Notes: a model not told the origin generated them from the sequence alone. A DNA stretch of 5,297 nucleotides from Bacillota bacterium (GCA_028287415.1 JAQBPS010000136.1:1-5297); one strand, 5' to 3'. Shown: positions 1 through 4,876, numbered from the stretch's first letter. Made by a program: numbers and translations.

Positions 1-288
1 CTGCCGGGCGGCGGCGCCGATCTGCTCCGTGACCGGGCCCGGCACCTCGACCGCACCCTCCCAGTACTTGGCGTAGGCGCGCCGCCCCTCCTCGCTCCGG
101 CTGCCCACGGCGGTGCCAAAGGTGAGGCCACGGGGGTAGGCGGGGACCAGCGCTTCAGGGAACAGGATGACGCGGGCGCCCTGCCCGGCGGCCTCATCGA
201 TGAGGCGGCAGACCTTCTCGGTCGTCGCCTGCCGGTCAAGCATGATCGGGGACGTCTGGACTACGGCGGCTCGTACGGTGTTGCTCAC
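1..288 (-). CDS. Nitrilase / carbon-nitrogen hydrolase, N-terminal part (cut by left window edge)
   Basis: Ninety-six codons read on the minus strand from a GTG at 286-288 to the window edge without a stop. The protein opens with a beta strand (VRAAVVQTSPIMLD) typical of the nitrilase superfamily. Around residues 39-46 it carries RVILFPEA, where Glu45 is the expected catalytic glutamate of the Glu-Lys-Cys triad; the Lys and Cys would lie outside the window. The following LVPAYPRGLTFGTAVGSRSEEGRR and KYWEGAVEVPGP segments are characteristic of true nitrilases (branch 1, nitrile to acid plus ammonia) rather than amidases or ureidopropionases. The start is supported by GGAGGG at 297-302, eight bases upstream. 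Family members are usually 310-340 aa, so about two thirds is missing here. The gene follows the alpha/beta-hydrolase on the same strand with a 58-bp gap and no visible terminator, so co-transcription is likely. The exact nitrile substrate cannot be read from this fragment. Confidence 0.88.
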   Translation of the reverse strand, partial: MSNTVRAAVVQTSPIMLDRQATTEKVCRLIDEAAGQGARVILFPEALVPAYPRGLTFGTAVGSRSEEGRRAYAKYWEGAVEVPGPVTEQIGAAARQ

Positions 289-346
289 GGCTGGATCCCT
301 CCATGCTGAAGCAGTTTGCCGTACGAGTCTTCTGGACCTGATCTGC

Positions 347-1126
347 TCATTCCTTCAGAAACGGCGCAACAATTGCGACGTATGCGGCAGCATCCCGATG
401 GATCCAGTGGTCCGCCCCGGGCACCACGAGCGCCCGGCCGTACGGCAGCGTCCGGACCATCCGCTCAGCCACAGCCGCGGTGAGATGGGTGCTCCGCTCC
501 CCCCGCAGCAGAAGCGTGGGCTGCATCACCCGGGCGAGGCTCCCCCAGGACTCGGTCTTCAGCCGAATCATCGCCACCACCCCGGGGATGTCGAACGCCC
601 ACCCCCAGCCACCCGCCGGCAGCGGCACGAGGCTTGGCCCCCACCAGGCCACCGACCGGCCATGTTCCCGCAGATAGCCCAGCCCTCCCTCACGGGAGCC
701 AAACCGGCGCGGCCAGGCGTCCGCCCACTCCTGCCATCCCCGCCACGCTTCGGCATCCGCGTCAGGATGCTGATCCTCGATGACCAGCCGCGCCACCAGA
801 TCGGGCCGGTCGGCCGCCGCCTCCCAAGCGATCGACCCGCCCAGCGAGTGACCCACAACCGCCACCGGCGCAAGCCCGAGCTGTTCGATGACCGCGGCGG
901 CATCCCGGACGTGCGCCGCCATCTGATAATCATCGGACCGGCCCGACCGGCCGTGCCCCCGCAGATCGTAGGCGACCACCCGGAACCCCCGGCCCGCCAG
1001 CCCCTCGGCTACCTCCGCCCAGATGGCAGCGCACCCCTGAATGCCATGGATCAGCAGGACGGGCTGGCCACCGGGCCGGCCCCAATCACGATAATGCAGC
1101 CGCACATCACCATCGATGTAAGGCAA
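347..1126 (-). CDS. Alpha/beta-hydrolase fold protein
   Basis: A 259-aa soluble protein of the alpha/beta-hydrolase_1 type. Visible landmarks, in order: the oxyanion-hole loop LLIHGIQG (24-31), the strand and turn VVAYDLRGHGRSG (50-62), the nucleophile elbow VVGHSLGGS (90-98) with Ser94, and the C-terminal PGADHWIH (236-243) with His240 as the expected catalytic histidine. After the penultimate strand, where many relatives have an Asp (RGExSD pattern), this protein has RGERST (208-213). The acid may instead be Glu117 or Asp118 after strand six, or the enzyme may be atypical. Length is normal for the family. The start is a TTG: an in-frame TGA lies nine bases upstream and GGGGTGATC is correctly spaced, so no upstream start is possible. 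There is no signal peptide, so it is probably cytoplasmic. It is the first gene of a likely two-gene transcript with the nitrilase. Esterase, lactonase or amide hydrolase activity is possible; the substrate is unknown. Confidence 0.92.
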   Translation of the reverse strand: MPYIDGDVRLHYRDWGRPGGQPVLLIHGIQGCAAIWAEVAEGLAGRGFRVVAYDLRGHGRSGRSDDYQMAAHVRDAAAVIEQLGLAPVAVVGHSLGGSIAWEAAADRPDLVARLVIEDQHPDADAEAWRGWQEWADAWPRRFGSREGGLGYLREHGRSVAWWGPSLVPLPAGGWGWAFDIPGVVAMIRLKTESWGSLARVMQPTLLLRGERSTHLTAAVAERMVRTLPYGRALVVPGADHWIHRDAAAYVAIVAPFLKE

Positions 1127-1130
1127 CGCA

Positions 1131-1139
1131 GATCACCCC
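1131..1139 (-). promoter_or_regulatory. Shine-Dalgarno that fixes the TTG start of the hydrolase
   Basis: On the minus strand GGGGTGATC closely matches the anti-SD complement GGAGGTGATC and sits four bases before the TTG at 1124-1126. The in-frame TGA (1133-1135) lies inside this SD, so the reading frame cannot open further upstream. The next in-frame alternative is a GTG at codon 8, which would remove the first beta strand. Confidence 0.75.
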
Positions 1140-1215
1140 AACATGCAAGATTACCGCTAAACGGAGTCCGAGCCTGGAACCCGCTCGTCGCCCCAACGGG
1201 TGGTATACTCACCCG

Positions 1216-1235
1216 AATCGATGATCACGTCGATT
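1216..1235. repeat. Inverted repeat AATCGA-N8-TCGATT
   Basis: Six-base arms at 1216-1221 and 1230-1235 flank TGATCACG. It lies in the divergent region nearer the hydrolase, overlapping a weak minus-strand -10 candidate (TACAAT, 1233-1238), so it could be a binding site. Short arms make chance occurrence possible. Confidence 0.3.
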
Positions 1236-1260
1236 GTACCCTGATCTGAGTGCTTGCGCA

Positions 1261-1274
1261 GCGCCGATCGGCGC
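1261..1274. repeat. 14-bp perfect palindrome GCGCCGATCGGCGC
   Basis: A perfect 14-bp palindrome in the middle of the divergent region, about 30 bp upstream of the AT-rich promoter core. It could be a regulator site, but palindromes of G and C are more frequent by chance in DNA of this composition. It has no T-run and is not a terminator. Confidence 0.3.
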
Positions 1275-1305
1275 ATCAGCTATGGTTCTGCTCGATTTAC
1301 CAGTA

Positions 1306-1311
1306 TATAAT
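1306..1311 (+). promoter_or_regulatory. Candidate -10 element (TATAAT) for the polysaccharide operon
   Basis: A perfect TATAAT lies in the AT-rich core about 60 bp before the first plus-strand gene. No good -35 is present at 16-18 bp spacing; the best placed hexamer (1283-1288, TGGTTC) matches poorly. An alternative pair is TTTACC (1296-1301) with TATTAA (1317-1322), spaced 15 bp. A weak -35 would fit an activator-dependent promoter, but that is inference. Confidence 0.35.
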
Positions 1312-1319
1312 AGTAGTAT

Positions 1320-1337
1320 TAAACGTTTCGTAAACGT
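1320..1337. promoter_or_regulatory. Operator-like palindrome just downstream of the -10
   Basis: The 15-bp inverted repeat ACGTTT-CGT-AAACGT spans 1323-1337. It overlaps the self-complementary AAACGTTT (1321-1328), and TAAACGT recurs as a direct repeat at 1320-1326 and 1331-1337, one helical turn apart. The AAACGTTT core with a central CG resembles the operators of LacI-family sugar regulators. Its place at or near the expected transcription start would suit a repressor. No regulator gene is visible in the window, so the regulator's identity is unknown. Confidence 0.4.
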
Positions 1338-1368
1338 GATGCCGGTGTCCATCTGCCATGCATGAAAG

Positions 1369-1722
1369 GTGGGAGGGAAAACGGAGACCAGACAGTTCAG
1401 CGCCAGGGTTGCGCTGACCGCAGAGGGCGAGCACCGATTGGGGGTCATGGTGCGCAGCGCCACGGAAATATGGGTGTACTGGCAGGCCGCGCCCCCGCAG
1501 CTGACGCTGCGCCTTGAGGACGTATCGGGGTTTCCACCAGAAGCGGCGCTGGATGGCAGCGGCCTGCGGGACGTGCCCGTCCTGGATGGCGCCACCGACC
1601 TGTACCTGCAAGAGCTGTTGCCCGGCCACCTGTACCTCGTGCAGATCGGCGAAGGCCAGGGCGACGATTTCCAGCCCGTCCTGAGCGCGGGGCCGGTGAT
1701 TACGGGAGGTGGTGCACCTTGA
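1369..1722 (+). CDS. DUF4912-like small protein
   Basis: A 117-aa protein, apparently soluble. It resembles the DUF4912 family (recognised by eye): a strand LGVMVRSATEIWVYWQ (24-39) with the hallmark Y37-W38, then LTLRLEDVSG (45-54), a DLYLQELLPGHLYLVQIG block (77-94) matching the family's WYL..L..PG..Y...LG pattern, and a closing FQPVLSAGPVIT (101-112). DUF4912 proteins often occur beside or fused to GH57/DUF1957 and glycosyltransferase proteins, which is the situation here; their molecular role is not established. The stop TGA overlaps the TTG start of the next gene (TTGA, 1719-1722), so translation of the two is probably coupled. The start is uncertain. GTG 1369 is the only standard start after the in-frame TGA at 1363-1365 that keeps the whole domain, but the obvious SD (GGTGGGAGGG, 1368-1377) overlaps that codon. 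An ACG at 1381 lies just behind the SD and may be the true near-cognate start. Confidence 0.75.
   Translation: MGGKTETRQFSARVALTAEGEHRLGVMVRSATEIWVYWQAAPPQLTLRLEDVSGFPPEAALDGSGLRDVPVLDGATDLYLQELLPGHLYLVQIGEGQGDDFQPVLSAGPVITGGGAP
1704..1712 (+). promoter_or_regulatory. Shine-Dalgarno for the TTG start of the fusion gene
   Basis: GGGAGGTGG lies inside the last codons of the DUF4912-like gene. GGAGGT is eight bases before TTG 1719-1721. This supports the TTG start and the 4-bp overlap of the two genes. Confidence 0.7.
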
Positions 1723-4058
1723 GCACAGAGTTCGCCCTCATCTTGCATGTGCACACACCCCTGGTCCGATGGGACGACCCATCCGATCTGGCCCGGACTT
1801 GGCTCACGCTCGCGACCGATGAAGTCGTCGTCCCCCTCCTCCAGGCCATGCAGCGCCTCAGGCGTGACCACGTCCGCTTTCGGCTGGCCCTCTCCCTCTC
1901 CCCGACGCTCATAGCGATGCTGGAGCGTACCAGACCAGCGCTCATCTCCCAGCTGTGCAGCCTCGAGGCAACCGGCGAGCTGGAACTCTGCACTGCGCCG
2001 GCGACCAACGCCGTGCTGCCACTGCTGCTGACCGACGCAGCCCGCAGCGCGCAGATCGCCGCAGGCGTGGAGGCGTTCACCCGCACCACGGGCCATCGCC
2101 CGCAGGGCATGTGGCTGCCCCGTCTCGCTTATGCCCTCGGACTGGACCAGGTCCTGGCGGCCGAGGGGATTGCCTGGACGGTCGGCAGTGCCGGACTCCC
2201 AACCAGCGCACACCCACCGGTAACCGGCCCGGCGATTGGCAGCAGCGTCGATCTGACCGTACTCGCGGCAGATCCGGAGTTGAGCCAGGCCGCGGTCAAC
2301 CAGATGGATGTTGCATGGCTTGTACCCCGCCTGCGGGAGCGCAGCGGCCTGGTCGTGCTGCCCTGCGAGGTCTGGCTGCCAAACCGGCCGTGGTCCGGGG
2401 GCCATGCCTGGCTCGAATCCCTGTTCCGGCAGCTGGCCAACGTGGCGGATATCCAGCCTGTCACCCCGTCCGCATGGCTGCACAAGCGGGGGCCCTTCCC
2501 ACCGACACAGATCCGGGGCGATGCTGACTACCCGGACCTGATTACACCGGCCTCGGCCTTCCTCTGGCCGGCGCTGCACACAGCCGAACTCGCCCTTGCC
2601 CGGCTGGCAGCTTCGCCCGACTCCCGCCCGCTCCTTGACCGGGCCACGACCGAGCTGCTCTCCGCACAGGCCGCCGATTGGCCGGCATTGTTGGCAGACC
2701 CGGCGACAGAGAGCTATGCCCGGGATCGGGTCGCGCAGCATCTGAAGGCGTTCCACGCCCTGGCGGCACCCAATCCCGTTACCATGGCGGGCGGGCAGTC
2801 TTCATCTGCCGCGGATGAGCCCGATGCCGCAGATGAGCCCGATGTCGCGGATGAGCCCGCGTCCAATCGCGCCAGCCACGCCTTTATCCAGCACAAACCA
2901 CCGGCCGCAGGACCGCTGCGGATTCTGATGCTGACCTGGGAATTCCCGCCCGACTTTGTCGGCGGCCTGGGGCGCCATGTCGGCGATCTGGCAGCCGCCC
3001 TGGCCCGTGCCGGTCACGCAGTCCATGTCGTGACCCTGGCTGACAGCCTGTTCGGTCCGGGCACCGTCGCTGTCGCCGGCGTCACTGTGCACAGGGTGCA
3101 ACGGCCACCGGGCGTTGTTGACGATCTCGGCTGGGTTCACAGCTTTAACCGGTATATGATCTCCCGGGCAGAATTGCTTGCCCTGGAGCATGGTCCGTTT
3201 GATGTGATACACACGCAGGGCTGGCTGACCGGCTCTGCCGCGCAGGCGCTCCAGATTCGCTGGTCCGTGCCGCTGACGGCAACCTGCCACATCACGAGCG
3301 TTGGCCTTGCGCCCGATGGCTTTCGGGGCGAGCATGCGGCCAAGGATTACGGCGGCCACCTGGAAGACTGGCTGCTTTCAGGCCGGGCCAGCCGCTTGAT
3401 TGCGGTCAGCGGGGCACTGGCAAACGAGATGCGCAGGAGCTTCGCCGTCCGGCCAAGCGTGATCTTCAACGCCGTGGACGAGCCCGCACCAGCGCCGCCG
3501 CCCGCCCGGGCTTTCGCCGGCCCTTACCTCTTCGCCATCGGCCGCCTGGTGGTGGAGAAGGGTTTCGACGTGGCGGTGAGGGCGTTGAGCGCCATGCGCC
3601 ATCGGGAGGTTCACCTGGTGATCGCCGCGCAATTGACCCCCCTCAGCGAGATACTGATCGCGCTGGCCGCGGACCTGGGCGTAGCGGACCGGGTGCACCT
3701 GATCGGCTGGGTTGCTGATGAGGAGAAGAACGCCTGGATCCAGCACGCCGCCCTCGGACTGGTGCCCAGCCACTATGAAAGCTTCGGCATTGTCGCCATC
3801 GAGCTGATGGCTGCCGGTGTGCCCGTCATCGTCAGCGCTGTGGGCGGTCTGACCGAGGTTGTGACGGACGGGGTGGATGGCATGCTGATCGCGCCCGGTG
3901 AGCCCGAGCTGCTCGCCGCGGCGGTCGACATGCTGCTGGACGCCCCGCTGACCGCTGCTGAACTAGGGAAGGCCGGGCGTGCTTCGGTGCTCCGCCGGTT
4001 CCACTGGGATGATATCGCCCGGCAGACGGTGGCGGTCTACCGAGGCCAGGCACGGTAA
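1719..4058 (+). CDS. GH57/DUF1957-like (catalytically degenerate) - GT4 glycosyltransferase fusion
   Basis: A 779-aa cytoplasmic-type protein in four parts. Residues 4-240 resemble a GH57 branching-enzyme barrel: ALILHVHTPLVRW (6-18) keeps the HxH of motif 1, GELELCTAPATNAVLPLL (86-103) is motif 2 with Asn97 for the usual His, MWLPRLAY (131-138) is motif 3 with Arg135 at the nucleophile Glu position, and VLPCEVW (213-219) stands where YDxE carries the acid/base Asp. Residues 270-350 resemble DUF1957, including AQAADWPALL and YARDRVAQHLKAFHAL. Residues 351-397 are a linker with three ADEPD-type repeats. Residues 398-779 are a GT4 transferase (GT-B fold): LMLTWEFPPDFVGGLGRH, a GRLVVEKG donor-site loop (608-615) and the E-x7-E motif Glu687/Glu695. 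Working GH57 branching enzymes have roughly 520-560 aa, so this N-terminal half is shortened. The likely role is alpha-glucan or polysaccharide synthesis, with the GH57 part as a binding or scaffold module. The TTG start places the first GH57 strand at the N terminus. Confidence 0.88.
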   Translation: MSTEFALILHVHTPLVRWDDPSDLARTWLTLATDEVVVPLLQAMQRLRRDHVRFRLALSLSPTLIAMLERTRPALISQLCSLEATGELELCTAPATNAVLPLLLTDAARSAQIAAGVEAFTRTTGHRPQGMWLPRLAYALGLDQVLAAEGIAWTVGSAGLPTSAHPPVTGPAIGSSVDLTVLAADPELSQAAVNQMDVAWLVPRLRERSGLVVLPCEVWLPNRPWSGGHAWLESLFRQLANVADIQPVTPSAWLHKRGPFPPTQIRGDADYPDLITPASAFLWPALHTAELALARLAASPDSRPLLDRATTELLSAQAADWPALLADPATESYARDRVAQHLKAFHALAAPNPVTMAGGQSSSAADEPDAADEPDVADEPASNRASHAFIQHKPPAAGPLRILMLTWEFPPDFVGGLGRHVGDLAAALARAGHAVHVVTLADSLFGPGTVAVAGVTVHRVQRPPGVVDDLGWVHSFNRYMISRAELLALEHGPFDVIHTQGWLTGSAAQALQIRWSVPLTATCHITSVGLAPDGFRGEHAAKDYGGHLEDWLLSGRASRLIAVSGALANEMRRSFAVRPSVIFNAVDEPAPAPPPARAFAGPYLFAIGRLVVEKGFDVAVRALSAMRHREVHLVIAAQLTPLSEILIALAADLGVADRVHLIGWVADEEKNAWIQHAALGLVPSHYESFGIVAIELMAAGVPVIVSAVGGLTEVVTDGVDGMLIAPGEPELLAAAVDMLLDAPLTAAELGKAGRASVLRRFHWDDIARQTVAVYRGQAR
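2808..2861 (+). repeat. Three 18-bp in-frame tandem repeats encoding the linker
   Basis: Three copies of an 18-bp unit (2808-2825, 2826-2843, 2844-2861) encode AADEPD, AADEPD and VADEPA. Copies 1 and 2 differ at one base. Copy 3 has a T for C in its first codon and a changed last codon. They lie between the DUF1957-like and GT4 regions and make an acidic, proline-containing, probably flexible linker. Confidence 0.85.
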
Positions 4059-4085
4059 CCAGCACCATGGGTTCGCCCCATCAAG

Positions 4086-4092
4086 AGGAGGG
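4086..4092 (+). promoter_or_regulatory. Shine-Dalgarno that selects GTG 4100
   Basis: AGGAGGG sits seven bases before GTG 4100-4102. The longer reading from ATG 4067 has no SD and would place this motif inside the coding region, so the GTG is preferred. Confidence 0.75.
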
Positions 4093-4099
4093 ACCCGCT

Positions 4100-4444
4100 G
4101 TGGACCCTTTGCTCACGCGCCGCAGCAAAAGTATTGGATTGCTGGTTGCCACAATCAGCGGGCTGGTAGTCATCGAGTTGATCTACGACCGGCTCATGCC
4201 AACTCAGCTACAGGTGGGCCAGCTCCTGGCCTCATCCTTCAACGTGTTTACATACCCCCTCGCGTATTGGTTCGCACACCTGGTTTTGACCGTGTTTTTG
4301 CTGGGTGGCATCGCCTGGCTGTTCCAAGTGCGTGGTGGACGACTGCTACGATACTTGCTGCTTGTCTACTTTATCTCACTGCTAGGACCCATATGGATAC
4401 TGTTTGTGGACATCTACGTGCTCCCGCCGAAACGGTCCTATTAA
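4100..4444 (+). CDS. Small three-helix membrane protein, function unknown
   Basis: A 114-aa protein I do not recognise as a named family. Three hydrophobic segments are visible: about 11-29 (SIGLLVATISGLVVIELIY), about 50-76 (around TYPLAYWFAHLVLTVFLL) and about 83-108 (around LLRYLLLVYFISLLGPIWI). The basic RRSK (7-10) and VRGGRLLR (77-84) suggest an N-in, C-out topology by the positive-inside rule. There are no obvious catalytic motifs. It begins 41 bp after the fusion gene, on the same strand, with no terminator between, so it probably belongs to the same transcript and could link glycan synthesis to the membrane. An ATG at 4067 would add 11 residues but lacks an SD. The gene is visibly richer in A and T than the fusion gene and has more mixed codon use, so it may have a different history. 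Confidence 0.72.
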   Translation: MDPLLTRRSKSIGLLVATISGLVVIELIYDRLMPTQLQVGQLLASSFNVFTYPLAYWFAHLVLTVFLLGGIAWLFQVRGGRLLRYLLLVYFISLLGPIWILFVDIYVLPPKRSY

Positions 4445-4587
4445 GGCTCCAAGCCGACACCCTGGCGGTCGTGATGGTGCGGTCCACGCCTCAACGGTTG
4501 GAGGATGACGCATCCGTACACATGCGCGAGGGTAGCTTAATAGTGGTGGGCCGCCCCCGGGGGTATTGCTATGTCATAGCAAAGTGA
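4393..4587 (+). CDS. Possible 64-aa overlapping ORF, hypothetical
   Basis: This ORF starts at ATG 4393 inside the last part of the membrane-protein gene in a different frame and runs to TGA 4585-4587. A short TAGGA (4383-4387) lies five bases upstream as a weak SD. The part beyond 4445, where it no longer overlaps, encodes alternating hydrophobic stretches that look like beta strands (TLAVVMVRS, SLIVVGRPRGYCYVIAK). About 70 percent of its third codon positions there are G or C, by hand count, as expected for coding DNA in this genome. I recognise no family. It could be a short translationally coupled gene, or a chance open frame; GTG or ATG near 4470-4473 would give a 38-39-aa alternative without a good SD. 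Confidence 0.35.
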   Translation: MDTVCGHLRAPAETVLLRLQADTLAVVMVRSTPQRLEDDASVHMREGSLIVVGRPRGYCYVIAK

Positions 4588-4604
4588 TTGGCACGATTGT
4601 TACT
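4588..4604 (+). promoter_or_regulatory. Sigma-54-like promoter match (-24/-12)
   Basis: TTGGCACGATTGTTACT matches the RpoN consensus YTGGCACG-N4-TTGCW at all defined positions except one: the -12 GC reads AC. The GG (4590-4591) and the AC (4602-4603) are separated by exactly the required 10 bases. It lies directly after the stop of the 64-aa ORF and would drive transcription from about 4615 towards the terminator at 4830. The change at the -12 G usually weakens such promoters strongly, and no RpoN activator gene is in the window, so this may be chance. Confidence 0.25.
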
Positions 4605-4829
4605 GGCAGTCCTGGCGTGACAAGGCGAGAACGAAGCGGAGAATTGTGAGTAACTCTTGGACGGAGATTGCAATGATGATCTGCAACGTAGACCAACCTC
4701 CTTTCGGGGGGCGGCCACCATCCACATACTACCAAAACCCGTGCCGTAACTATGTCAGATGTTGTCGCAGGACTGGAACAACCGTTCGACAAGTTCTGCC
4801 CACACTTGCTACCCCTGGACGAGGCGTAC
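4588..4829. other. Intergenic stretch with no confident gene
   Basis: About 240 bp, less GC-rich than the flanking genes. It holds the sigma-54-like match at its left end, a local stem (CCTCC-TTTC-GGGGG, about 4697-4710), a TTGCA-N9-TGCAA inverted repeat (4668-4686) and a short ORF at 4752-4853. No tRNA, rRNA or known RNA family is evident to me. A small RNA ending at the downstream terminator, or the remnant of an older gene, would both fit. Confidence 0.4.
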
Positions 4830-4853
4830 CGTAAAAGCCCACATCCTTCATGA
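4752..4853 (+). CDS. Orphan 33-codon ORF, possible gene remnant
   Basis: ATG 4752 to TGA 4851-4853 encodes 33 residues beginning MSDVVAGLEQPFDKF and continuing CPHLLPLDEAYRKSP. The peptide has a natural-looking composition (helix-forming, no runs), unlike the other frames here. There is no SD before the ATG, and the 3' end runs into the left arm of the terminator hairpin. It may be the 5' stub of a deleted gene, such as a transposase start, a small peptide, or chance. I cannot match it to a family. Confidence 0.2.
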   Translation: MSDVVAGLEQPFDKFCPHLLPLDEAYRKSPHPS

Positions 4854-4876
4854 ACCAGGGGACGTGGGCTTTTACG
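4830..4876. terminator. Bidirectional intrinsic terminator
   Basis: Perfect 13-bp arms CGTAAAAGCCCAC (4830-4842) and GTGGGCTTTTACG (4864-4876). After one mismatch the stem can extend by three more pairs (TCC with GGA), leaving a loop of roughly 13-14 bases. The A-run on the left and T-run on the right let it work in both directions, which fits its place between plus-strand genes and the convergent minus-strand deacylase gene. Confidence 0.85.

Larger units (their letters stand above)
1127..1368. other. Divergent intergenic regulatory region
   Basis: About 240 bp between the minus-strand hydrolase and the plus-strand polysaccharide operon, with no convincing gene. It contains an AT-rich core (about 1291-1340) that stands out from its GC-rich surroundings and three short inverted repeats listed separately. 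Promoters for both directions should lie here. On the minus strand a TACAAT (plus coordinates 1233-1238) and a TATACC (1203-1208) are weak -10 candidates for the hydrolase, neither with a good -35 at standard spacing. Confidence 0.6.

Noticed and set aside
167..1249. Plus-strand open frame (360 aa) opposite the nitrilase and hydrolase
   Set aside because: It runs antisense through two recognisable enzymes, and its Pro/Arg/His-rich protein has no domain pattern.
1209..2756. Long minus-strand open frame (515 aa) opposite the DUF4912-like and fusion genes
   Set aside because: It is antisense to two genes with recognisable domains. Its protein is rich in Arg, Gly, Gln and Cys without domain patterns, as expected for the shadow of high-GC coding DNA.
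4067..4099. ATG 4067 as the start of the membrane protein
   Set aside because: It has no SD, whereas GTG 4100 has AGGAGGG at seven-base spacing; the extra residues add no family feature.
3979..4392. Upstream extension of the 64-aa ORF to give a 202-aa protein
   Set aside because: The extension overlaps the GT4 C terminus and nearly the whole membrane-protein gene in another frame, and its peptide is low-complexity and patternless. Only the part from 4393 is worth considering.
4554..4563. CCCCCGGGGG palindrome as a terminator
   Set aside because: There is no loop and no T-run after it, and it lies within an open reading frame; it is best explained by high GC.
4574..4792. Minus-strand 72-aa ORF
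   Set aside because: No SD or recognisable pattern was found; it looks like a chance open frame in an intergenic stretch.
4646..4834. Plus-strand 62-aa ORF with GTG start
   Set aside because: The GGAG is only four bases from the start, the peptide is Pro/Cys/Arg-rich without pattern, and it competes with the more natural-looking frame at 4752.
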